Below, piece after piece: positions 14,495 through 20,406 of a stretch of 20,406 bases of DNA. The DNA is from JAVBLF01 sp031553675 (GTDB lineage: Bacteria; Bacillota; Clostridia; Christensenellales; CALWSW01), in the NCBI GenBank assembly GCA_031553675.1, contig JAVBLF010000088.1:1-20406 (forward strand), read 5' to 3'. The stretch's first letter is position 1. Every line of letters begins with the position of its first letter. The position numbers and the translations under genes were made by a program. The notes below the pieces were generated by a model, which saw nothing but the letters and a program-made list of their open reading frames with translations, was not told where the DNA came from and made no database searches.

Positions 14495-14515
14495 CGAAGG
14501 AGGAATTCGAGCGTT

Positions 14516-15139
14516 ATGGCAAGATATACGGAATCTGTATGCCGCCAGTGCCGCCGCGAAGGGCAGAAGCTCTTCCTCAAAGGCGACCGGTGCTTCAGCG
14601 AAAAATGCGCCGTTTCCCGCCGTCCCTTCCCGCCGGGCCAGCACGGCCAGGCACGCCGTCGGAAGGAATCGGAATACGGTTTGCAGCTACGCGAAAAACA
14701 AAAGGCACGTCGTATTTATGGGGTATTAGAATCCCAATTTAGGAAATACTATGAAAAAGCCGTCCGTGAAAAGGGTGTCAAGGGCGAAAACATGCTCCGC
14801 CACCTCGAACGCCGGCTCGACAACGTCGCCTACCGCCTCGGCTTTGGCGACTCGCGCGCCATGGCCCGCCAAATGGTCAACCACGGGCACCTGCGCGTGA
14901 ACGGCAAAAAGGTCGACATCCCCTCGTTCGAAGTGAGCGTCGGCGATGTGATCAGCATCAAAAACCAGAGCCGTGACATCCCCGTCTTCAAGGCTTTGCG
15001 CGAAAACGGCAAGACGACGCCCAAGTGGCTGGAGTTCGAGGCCGACGCGCTGACGGGCAAAGTCGTGGCGCTACCCGCGCGCGAGGACATCGAACAGAAT
15101 ATCGAGGAGCATCTCATTGTCGAAATGTATTCGAGATAA
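14516..15139 (+). CDS. rpsD: 30S ribosomal protein S4, zinc-binding form (uS4)
   Basis: S4 nucleates 30S assembly on the 16S 5' domain and autoregulates its own mRNA in both E. coli and B. subtilis. The 207-residue protein has an N-terminal zinc site (C9, C12, C26, C31), then RRPFPPGQHGQARRRKESEYG and an S4 RNA-binding domain starting at RRLDNVAYRLGFG. Its position between rpsK and rpoA matches Clostridia; in B. subtilis the gene is elsewhere. A patch at about 14707-14760 is strikingly AT-rich, with codons such as TTA, AGG, GGG and ATT that are rare in the neighbouring genes. Confidence 0.98.
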   Translation: MARYTESVCRQCRREGQKLFLKGDRCFSEKCAVSRRPFPPGQHGQARRRKESEYGLQLREKQKARRIYGVLESQFRKYYEKAVREKGVKGENMLRHLERRLDNVAYRLGFGDSRAMARQMVNHGHLRVNGKKVDIPSFEVSVGDVISIKNQSRDIPVFKALRENGKTTPKWLEFEADALTGKVVALPAREDIEQNIEEHLIVEMYSR

Positions 15140-15346
15140 TGCTGGCCTGGCCGCGGTTCTCAGCATGCCCGGGCCGGTCACGCCCGGCGCAAGATGCGGG
15201 AACCCGTTGGCTGCCCTCAACCGAGTGGTTCTCCCCGGCGCGGCAATGGAGAGACAGCCGTCTTTGTGGCGGCGGTTTCGTTTCGCAAGAGCATGCGCAT
15301 CGTTGCGCCCGGAAGAATTACGAGCAAGCATGGGAGGGGTTATTGC
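15140..15346 (+). promoter_or_regulatory. Structured 207-nt spacer between rpsD and rpoA
   Basis: No gene is supported here. Stem-loops visible are TGCTG/CAGCA (15140-15144 with 15161-15165), GCCGG-TCACGC-CCGGC (15173-15188) and GCGCA-TCGT-TGCGC (15295-15308). A longer imperfect pairing between GGGAACC near 15198-15205 and GGTTCTCC near 15228-15236 is also possible. The rpoA binding site GGGAGGGG is at 15332-15339. The spacer follows directly on the stop of the S4 gene, whose product is a known mRNA-binding autoregulator. I see no convincing promoter. Confidence 0.45.
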
Positions 15347-16288
15347 ATGCTAGAAATCGAGAGGCCCAAAATCGAATGCGTTGTTTCGGATGATCAATAC
15401 GGAAAATTCGTCGTCGAGCCGCTCGAGCGCGGCTTTGGCACCACAATGGGCAACTCGCTTCGCCGCGTCCTGCTCTCCTCGCTGCCCGGCGCTGCGGTGA
15501 CGTCGATCAAGATCGACGGCGTCCAGCACGAATTTGGCGGCATCCCTGGCGTCAAAGAGGACGTCACCGAGATCATCTTGAACCTCAAGGAGCTGTCTGC
15601 CAAGCTGTACTGCGACATGCCGAAGATCCTCACCCTGTCCGGGCGGGGCGCGTGTGTCCTGACGGCCGGCGACATCAGCATCGATTCGGACGTCGAGATC
15701 GTCAACCCAGGCCTACACATCGCCACGCTGAACGACGACGCCGATCTCCGCATGGAGATCACGCTCGAAAAGGGACGCGGCTACGCGCTGGCCGAAAAGA
15801 ACAAAAAGCCCGGCCTCCCGATCGGCACCATCGCCGTCGATTCGATCTTTACTCCGATCCAAAAGGTGAATTTCGCGGTCGAAAACACGCGCGTCGGCCA
15901 GATCACCGACTACGACATGCTCACGCTCGAAGTCTGGACAGACGGCTCGATCAAGCCCGACGAGGCCTGTTCGATCGCCGCCAAGATCCTCTCGGACCAC
16001 CTGATGCTGTTCATCAACCTGACCGACAGCGTCTCGAGCGTTGAAATATTGGTCGAAAAGGAAGAAGACAAGAAAGAAAAGATCCTCGAGATGTCGATCG
16101 AGGAGCTCGACCTTTCCGTCCGCTCCTTTAACTGCCTCAAGCGCGCCAACATCAACACCGTCGAGGAGCTGGTGCAGCGCAGCGAAGAGGACATGATGAA
16201 AGTGCGCAACCTCGGCCGCAAGTCGCTCGAGGAAGTCGCGCAAAAGCTGGCGGCCCTTGGCCTGAGCCTCCGCCGCAGCAACGAATGA
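15347..16288 (+). CDS. rpoA: DNA-directed RNA polymerase alpha subunit
   Basis: Alpha dimerises to start RNA polymerase assembly, and its C-terminal domain binds UP elements and activators. From ATG 15347 the protein has 313 residues, a normal length. The N-terminal domain (LEIERPKIEC, then EPLERGFGTTMGNSLRRVLLSS) assembles the polymerase. The C-terminal domain contains LDLSVRSFNCLKRANINTVEEL and the helix-hairpin-helix VRNLGRKSLEEV. The frame is open for 51 codons upstream, but GGGAGGGG 7 nt before ATG 15347 and the conserved start exclude the longer form. Confidence 0.98.
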   Translation: MLEIERPKIECVVSDDQYGKFVVEPLERGFGTTMGNSLRRVLLSSLPGAAVTSIKIDGVQHEFGGIPGVKEDVTEIILNLKELSAKLYCDMPKILTLSGRGACVLTAGDISIDSDVEIVNPGLHIATLNDDADLRMEITLEKGRGYALAEKNKKPGLPIGTIAVDSIFTPIQKVNFAVENTRVGQITDYDMLTLEVWTDGSIKPDEACSIAAKILSDHLMLFINLTDSVSSVEILVEKEEDKKEKILEMSIEELDLSVRSFNCLKRANINTVEELVQRSEEDMMKVRNLGRKSLEEVAQKLAALGLSLRRSNE

Positions 16289-16328
16289 AACATCACTCGC
16301 GAAAGCATTCCGATAGGAGGACAGGCAA

Positions 16329-16823
16329 ATGGCCTACCGTAAGCTGAACCGGGCAAGCGATCAGCGCAACGCCATCCTGCGCAACCTCACGACGACGCTT
16401 CTGTGGAACGGCAAGATCGTCACCACAGATGCCCGCGCTAAGGAAGTGCGCTCGATCGCCGAAAAGCTGATCACCAGCGCCGCCAAAGAATACAAAAATT
16501 CCATCGAGGTCCAGAAGACCGTCAAAAACAAAAACGACGAGATCGAAACCAAAACCGTCCGCAACGACCTTCCGAGCAAACTGCACGTCCGCCGCCAATT
16601 TTTGGCCTATCTCTACGACGTACACGAAGCCCAGAAGGAAGACGAGACGAAAGCCGAATACAAAGATCGCGTCCGCTCCGGCCCGAACTACCCGCTGATC
16701 GAAAAGCTCTTCGGCGAGTACGGCCCGAAGTACGAATCGCGCAACGGCGGCTATACGCGCATCATCAAGATGGGCCCCCGCCGCGGCGACGCCGCCGAGA
16801 TGGTCATTCTCGAGTTGGTCTAA
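16329..16823 (+). CDS. rplQ: 50S ribosomal protein L17 (bL17) with insertion
   Basis: L17 lies near the exit tunnel. The N-terminal half (MAYRKLNRASDQRNAILRNL to EKLIT) and the C-terminal block NGGYTRIIKMGPRRGDAAEMVILELV are canonical. The protein has 164 residues against about 115-125 in most bacteria. The excess is in two places: about 30 residues at 54-84 rich in Lys, Glu and Asn, before LHVRRQ, and roughly 13 at 100-122 before the IEKLF helix. The frame is intact, so it is an insertion and not an error. TAGGAGG precedes the ATG. It is the last gene of the + strand cluster. Confidence 0.96.
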   Translation: MAYRKLNRASDQRNAILRNLTTTLLWNGKIVTTDARAKEVRSIAEKLITSAAKEYKNSIEVQKTVKNKNDEIETKTVRNDLPSKLHVRRQFLAYLYDVHEAQKEDETKAEYKDRVRSGPNYPLIEKLFGEYGPKYESRNGGYTRIIKMGPRRGDAAEMVILELV

Positions 16824-16834
16824 GGGCTTTTGGG

Positions 16835-16890
16835 TTTTGGGTTTTTGGGGCGCTGCCCCAAGCCCCGCCAAAGGGTCCAGGACCCTTTGG
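16835..16890. repeat. Tandem palindromes downstream of rplQ
   Basis: After a G/T-rich stretch come TTGGGGC-GCT-GCCCCAA (16845-16861) and an almost perfectly symmetrical CCAAAGGGTCC-A-GGACCCTTTGG (16868-16890, 11-bp arms). The composition and back-to-back arrangement resemble dispersed intergenic palindromic repeats seen in some anaerobes. The 10-mer GGGGCGCTGC (16847-16856) also occurs at 10-19 in this window. Either palindrome may additionally help end rplQ transcription, although no T-run follows. Confidence 0.5.
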
Positions 16891-16963
16891 AATCCCGAAA
16901 TTTCATACCCGATCGCTTTCGTCCGCCGCTCAACGCGACGGGCGAATCGTTTTTGGATCGGAT

Positions 16964-17005
16964 CAAAGAAGAGAGGTCGCGCATTGCGATCTCTCTTTGT
17001 GTTTT
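16964..17005. terminator. Likely bidirectional terminator between rplQ and the peptidase gene
   Basis: The arms 16964-16980 (CAAAGAAGAGAGGTCGC) and 16986-16999 (GCGATCTCTCTTTG) pair, with small bulges, around a 5-nt loop. On the + strand TGTTTT follows (17000-17005). On the - strand the A-rich 5' arm reads as a U-rich 3' arm, but little T-run lies beyond it. The element lies between two convergent genes, where a shared terminator is expected. The rest of the 208-nt gap (16824-17031) contains only the palindromes described above. Confidence 0.6.
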
Positions 17006-17031
17006 GGCGGTGGTGGGGGGAGGGTAGGGAT

Positions 17032-19068
17032 TTACCAGATGACGATGCGCTTCGACTTTTCGAGGTACATGCTGTCGCCCGCCTTCGTCTTGTAGGTCGT
17101 GTGGAAGAGGTCGATGTTGCGCAAAACGACGTTGACGCGGGCTTCGTTGGGCGCATGGACGTCAACGCGGGCAGCGAGCTCGTTGAGTTCTTCGGTCTGC
17201 TTGCTGCGCCAGATCGTCGCGTAGGAAGAGAAGAAGGCTTTGGCGTCGAAGTTCCGCAGGGACTGGGCAGCTTGCAGGGCGCTCGCCACACCGCCGAGGT
17301 CGGCGATGTTTTCGTTCATCGTCATCGCGCCGTTGATCGTGTGGCCGTCGATCGTCGTTGCGTTGTACTGTGCGACAAGTGCCTTGGCGAGCTTGTCGTA
17401 AGCGGCGGTGTCGGCATCGGTCCACCAGTTTTTCATGTTGCCCTTTTCGTCGAAGGTCGAGCCGTTTTTGTCAAAGGCGTGGGAAATTTCGTGGCCGATA
17501 ATCGTGCCGATCGCGCCGTAGTTGGCCGAAGCGTTCTGCTTGGGGCTGTAGAAGGGGGCCTGGAGTACGGCGGCCGGGAAGACGATCTCGTTGTTCATCG
17601 GGTTGTAGTAGGCGTTGACGGTCTGCGGCGACATTTCCCAGGTGCGCTTGTCGACCGGCTTGTCGAGCCGCGCAAAGTAGATGGGGACGGCGTGAGCGGC
17701 CATGGCGTCGATCGTCGCGGAGAGGCTCATGCCTTTTTCGGTCGCGTCGACGGTGTAGCCCTTAAGTGGGTCAAAGACGTCGCTGGGTTCGGGGAAGCCG
17801 ATCTTGAAGCCCAGGGTATCAAGCTTTTTGAGGGCTTGCTTCTTCGTGGCCGCGCTCATCCACGGGAGTGCGCGAATGCGCTTTTCGTAGACGGCGATGA
17901 TGTTTTTGGCGATCGTCGTGACGTCATTCTTTGCGCTTTCGGAGAAATAGGCGTCGGTGTAGAGTTTGCCGGCCGAGAAGGGGTAGAGGCCAGTCGCGTA
18001 GTAGAAGGCGCGTTCCTGGATCGTCAACGGGGATGATGCGCCGGAGATGGTCTGCATAAAAGCCTCGTACGCGCGGAGCATGTCGGTCGTCAAGATGTCG
18101 CTCTTTTGCGCGAGGAGCTGGACGAGCATGTAGTTTTTCAGCTTCGGGAGGTTTTTCTCGGTGACGATCGCGTCGAGGGCCATGTAGTATTGCGGCGTCG
18201 AGACGTTGATCAGCTCGGTGGCGCTCGGCTTGAGTTCGCCTGCATACGATTTGACCATGCCCTGGATGTCGAAACACTTGACCTGCGCGTCGAGTTTGGC
18301 GAGGGAAGTGGGGGTGTATAGGTTGGCCATGTCGGACGCTTCTTCCATCGTCAGCGTGTTGTCGGCGATCAGCGTTTCGATCGCGATGGCGTCGGCGGCG
18401 ATGGATTTGGCCTTTGCAGTGGGGTTGCCGGCGAGTGTCAACAGCTTTTCGTAGAAAGCGCGCAAGGCTTTTACATAGGTTTTGCCCGTCTCGGTTTGGG
18501 TATCGTAGAAGCTCTTGTCGGGCAGGGTGGTCATGCCCGAGCTGAACGCGATGATGTAGCGGTTCGAATCGAGGAAGTCAGTCGAGACCGAAAAGGTGAA
18601 CAAGGTCGAAATGGGGAGATCGACCACCTGCTTTTCGAGGTCGGCGATGGTCTTGATCGCTTCGATCTTTTTGATGTGGGCGGTGATCGGCTTGAGCCCC
18701 TCGGCGTCGCGGCGTTCGGTGTCCTGGTACATGCGGTAGATCTTCAGCATGTTCGCCACGCTGTCATTGCCCTTGTCGGCGCCGCTTTTGAGGCCCTTTT
18801 CGAGGAGGCGGCGAAGATCGCGCTTCACGGCATCGTCCAGCGAGACGAACGAGCCGACAGAGGAACTGCTCGAGGGTATCTGGGTCGTATTCAGCCAACT
18901 GCGGTTGACGTGCCGGTAGAAGTTCTCCGTCGCCGCTGTGGCCGGAATGGTCTTCTTGGCGTCGGCTTTGGCAGCCGCGTGCGCGGGAGCGGCGCTGGGG
19001 AAGAGCGCGGTGGCGGCCATGACGCCCGCCAAAAGCAGGCTGGCCCATTGCCTTCGTTTCAATGCCAT
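17032..19068 (-). CDS. Secreted M13-family (neprilysin/PepO-like) zinc metallopeptidase
   Basis: This 678-residue protein has a clear signal peptide: a basic N terminus (ALKRRQW), a hydrophobic core (LLLAGVMAATALF) and a likely cleavage after AHA at residue 31, with no lipobox. The M13 catalytic domain has HEISH at 526-530 (two histidine ligands plus the catalytic Glu), ENIAD at 586-590 (third ligand E586 and D590) and the substrate-binding NAYY at 485-488. The N-terminal peptidase M13 domain covers about 45-430. Such enzymes cleave oligopeptides outside the cell. It has its own promoter and ribosome binding site (GAAAGGAAG) and converges on rplQ. Its physiological substrate is unknown. Confidence 0.93.
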   Translation of the reverse strand: MALKRRQWASLLLAGVMAATALFPSAAPAHAAAKADAKKTIPATAATENFYRHVNRSWLNTTQIPSSSSSVGSFVSLDDAVKRDLRRLLEKGLKSGADKGNDSVANMLKIYRMYQDTERRDAEGLKPITAHIKKIEAIKTIADLEKQVVDLPISTLFTFSVSTDFLDSNRYIIAFSSGMTTLPDKSFYDTQTETGKTYVKALRAFYEKLLTLAGNPTAKAKSIAADAIAIETLIADNTLTMEEASDMANLYTPTSLAKLDAQVKCFDIQGMVKSYAGELKPSATELINVSTPQYYMALDAIVTEKNLPKLKNYMLVQLLAQKSDILTTDMLRAYEAFMQTISGASSPLTIQERAFYYATGLYPFSAGKLYTDAYFSESAKNDVTTIAKNIIAVYEKRIRALPWMSAATKKQALKKLDTLGFKIGFPEPSDVFDPLKGYTVDATEKGMSLSATIDAMAAHAVPIYFARLDKPVDKRTWEMSPQTVNAYYNPMNNEIVFPAAVLQAPFYSPKQNASANYGAIGTIIGHEISHAFDKNGSTFDEKGNMKNWWTDADTAAYDKLAKALVAQYNATTIDGHTINGAMTMNENIADLGGVASALQAAQSLRNFDAKAFFSSYATIWRSKQTEELNELAARVDVHAPNEARVNVVLRNIDLFHTTYKTKAGDSMYLEKSKRIVIW

Positions 19069-19132
19069 AGTACTTCCTTTCGTGTGTTAGAGGCTCGTAA
19101 TCTACGTGACTGCAAAAAGTTGGTGTATCCAT

Positions 19133-19161
19133 ATTGTAACAAAGCAGGTGGCTGTTGTCCA
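19133..19161 (-). promoter_or_regulatory. Promoter of the M13 peptidase gene
   Basis: Read on the - strand, TGGACA (19161-19156, 5 of 6 to consensus) and TACAAT (19138-19133, 5 of 6) are separated by 17 nt, with an extended -10 TG just upstream of the -10 box. Transcription would start near 19126, giving a leader of about 58 nt. An inverted repeat GTTGT/ACAAC (19153-19157 with 19165-19169 on the + strand) covers the -35 box and could bind a regulator. Confidence 0.7.
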
Positions 19162-19188
19162 GAAAACAACTAGGTTGTGGAATTGTGC

Positions 19189-19218
19189 AAAAAAGCAGCA
19201 CCCTTGGAGGGGGCTGCT
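19189..19218 (-). terminator. Intrinsic terminator of the ecfT-truA transcript
   Basis: On the - strand the arms AGCAGC (19218-19213) and GCTGCT (19199-19194) pair, extended by GGG/CCC-type pairs inside. Six T residues follow directly (A-run 19189-19194 on the + strand). The hairpin starts at the last base of the truA stop codon. This is a textbook rho-independent terminator and separates truA from the M13 peptidase gene. Confidence 0.85.
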
Positions 19219-19955
19219 CATTCGTATTCGACGCGCATGAGGGTCAAACCGTGGGCGGGGGCGGTTGTGCGGATGGCAGGGCAGGTAGGAGGGTGCAGCA
19301 TGCGCGCGAGATCCGCAGGCGGGGCGCGGTGTGCGCCGACGTCGAGAAAGGCGCCGACCATCATGCGCACCATGTTATAAAGGTAGCCGCTGCCGATGGT
19401 GTCGTAGTAAATGAGCTCGCCCGCGCGGGAGAAGCGGCTTTCGTAAAGGGTGCGCACCGTCGTTTTCACGTGGCTTCCCGACGCAGCAAAGGCGGCGAAG
19501 TCGTGCGTGCCGAGCAGGTGGGCGGCGGCTTCGTTCATCCGCTCGAAGTCGAGTGGGCGGTGAACGTGGTGTTCGAAGCGGCCAGTTAGCGCGGAAGCGA
19601 TCGGCGCGTTTCGGATCGTGTAGCGGTAGTGTTTGCGCTTGGCCGTGAAGCGCGCGTGGAAGTCCGGGGAGACTTCCCAGCTCTCCAGCAAGCGGATGTC
19701 GCGTTCCAGGCCGACGTTGAGTGCATAGACAAAGCGTTCGGCCGGCATGCGCGCAGAGGTGTCGAAATGCGCGACCTGCCCGAGGGCATGGACGCCTGCG
19801 TCTGTTCGGCCCGAGGCGTGGAGGGTGATGTCTTCGCCTGTTGCGCGCAAAAGATTGCGCTCGATTTCGCCCTGGACGGTGCGTAAAAGGGGCTGGCGCT
19901 GCCAGCCCGCGTATTCGGTGCCGTCGTAGGAGACGCACAGGGCGATTCGTCGCAT
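19218..19955 (-). CDS. truA: tRNA pseudouridine(38-40) synthase TruA
   Basis: TruA converts uridines 38-40 of the tRNA anticodon arm to pseudouridine. From ATG 19955 the protein has 245 residues, a normal length, starting MRRIALCVSYDGTEYAGWQRQ. The catalytic motif ASGRTDAGVHA includes the nucleophile D52. The downstream KRKHYRYTIRN and the GSGYLYNMVRMMVG segment are family signatures. A longer frame from 20012 adds 19 residues overlapping ecfT and looks spurious. The start is 4 nt after the ecfT stop, so the two are co-transcribed and probably coupled. No ideal ribosome binding site is visible. Confidence 0.95.
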   Translation of the reverse strand: MRRIALCVSYDGTEYAGWQRQPLLRTVQGEIERNLLRATGEDITLHASGRTDAGVHALGQVAHFDTSARMPAERFVYALNVGLERDIRLLESWEVSPDFHARFTAKRKHYRYTIRNAPIASALTGRFEHHVHRPLDFERMNEAAAHLLGTHDFAAFAASGSHVKTTVRTLYESRFSRAGELIYYDTIGSGYLYNMVRMMVGAFLDVGAHRAPPADLARMLHPPTCPAIRTTAPAHGLTLMRVEYE

Positions 19956-19959
19956 CCTT

Positions 19960-20406
19960 CTAACCCCACAACACGATGACAGCGATGAAAGCGGCCATGC
20001 TGGCGATGGCAACGTAGTCGCGTATGCCGGTATGGAGGACTTTCATGCGGGTTCGTCCCTCGCCGCCGTGGTAGCAGCGGGCTTCCATGGCCATGGCTAG
20101 TTCGTCTGCGCGTCGAAAAGCGCTGACAAAGAGGGGCACGAGAATGGGCACCATGGCTTTGGCGCGGGAGAAGATGCTGCCGGTTTCGAAGTCGGCACCG
20201 CGCGCCATCTGGGCTTTTCGGATTTTGTCGGTCTCGTCAAGCAAGGTCGGGATGAAGCGGAGCGCAATACTCATCATCATGGCGAGTTCGTGGGCCGGAA
20301 AGCGGATGATTTTCAACGGTTCGAAGAGCTTTTCGATGCCGTCGGTCAGCGCGATCGGCGAGGTCGTCAGCGTCAGGAGCGAGCTGCCCATGACGAGGAG
20401 CAGCAA
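19960..20406 (-). CDS. ecfT: Energy-coupling factor transporter transmembrane protein EcfT (partial, 5' end outside window)
   Basis: EcfT is the membrane scaffold that links the EcfA ATPases to substrate-binding S components in vitamin and metal uptake. Only the C-terminal 148 residues are in the window. They contain the coupling-helix region with two Arg motifs, QMARGADF and EARCYHGGEG, which contact the ATPases in this family. A hydrophobic segment lies at the visible start and another at the C terminus (YVAIASMAAFIAVIVLWG). The true start lies beyond 20406. The partners ecfA1/ecfA2 would be expected upstream, outside this window. Confidence 0.92.
   Translation of the reverse strand: MLLLVMGSSLLTLTTSPIALTDGIEKLFEPLKIIRFPAHELAMMMSIALRFIPTLLDETDKIRKAQMARGADFETGSIFSRAKAMVPILVPLFVSAFRRADELAMAMEARCYHGGEGRTRMKVLHTGIRDYVAIASMAAFIAVIVLWG

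Noticed and set aside
15194..15346. 51-residue N-terminal extension of RpoA
   Set aside because: Alpha subunits start at MLEIERPK-type sequences. ATG 15347 has an ideal ribosome binding site, and the extension does not resemble known alpha proteins.
16837..18036. 399-codon open frame on the + strand
   Set aside because: Most of it is the mirror of the M13 peptidase gene and its start lies in the palindromic region after rplQ. It shows no family features.
19956..20012. Longer TruA start
   Set aside because: It overlaps ecfT by about 50 nt and adds residues absent from TruA proteins, whose N terminus matches ATG 19955.

Overview
The window is an almost complete S10-spc-alpha ribosomal protein supercluster on the + strand (about 328-16823), followed by a short convergent block on the - strand (17032-20406). 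The DNA is GC-rich with strong GC bias at third codon positions. Gene order, very regular AGGAGG-type ribosome binding sites, the short zinc-type S14, the secY-adk-map-KOW-infA-rpmJ order and the ecfT-truA pair all point to a Gram-positive Bacillota. The presence of rpsD between rpsK and rpoA fits Clostridia better than Bacillus. I cannot place it more precisely.

Layout. 1-327: a stem-loop, an A-tract (possible UP element), a strong sigma-A-type promoter and a leader of about 200 nt. 328-5507: S10 segment (rpsJ, rplC, rplD, rplW, rplB, rpsS, rplV, rpsC, rplP, rpmC, rpsQ). 5520-11036: spc segment (rplN, rplX, rplE, rpsN, rpsH, rplF, rplR, rpsE, rpmD, rplO, secY). 11118-13370: adk and map, then a promoter and leader, then a KOW-domain protein gene, infA and rpmJ. 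13715-16823: alpha segment (rpsM, rpsK, rpsD, rpoA, rplQ), ending in palindromes and a likely bidirectional terminator. On the - strand: ecfT (cut by the window edge) and truA with a clear terminator, then a separately promoted gene for a secreted M13-family zinc metallopeptidase that converges on rplQ.

Function. The + strand genes make ribosomal proteins, the SecY channel, the RNA polymerase alpha subunit, initiation factor 1, adenylate kinase and methionine aminopeptidase, so they link ribosome supply to transcription, protein export and N-terminal processing. Most spacers are 10-35 nt or short stop/start overlaps, which implies translational coupling.

I found no defence system, mobile element, CRISPR array, tRNA or rRNA. 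The least explained parts are the unusually long spacers: rplR-rpsE (152 nt), secY-adk (81 nt), map-KOW gene (133 nt), KOW gene-infA (78 nt), rpmJ-rpsM (344 nt) and rpsD-rpoA (207 nt). All carry inverted repeats able to form RNA stem-loops. They may be undescribed autoregulatory, processing or attenuation elements. Other points of note are a two-part insertion in L17, an AT-rich patch inside rpsD, and an ecfT-truA block inverted relative to the usual arrangement. All pairings were found by eye, without folding energies or alignments.
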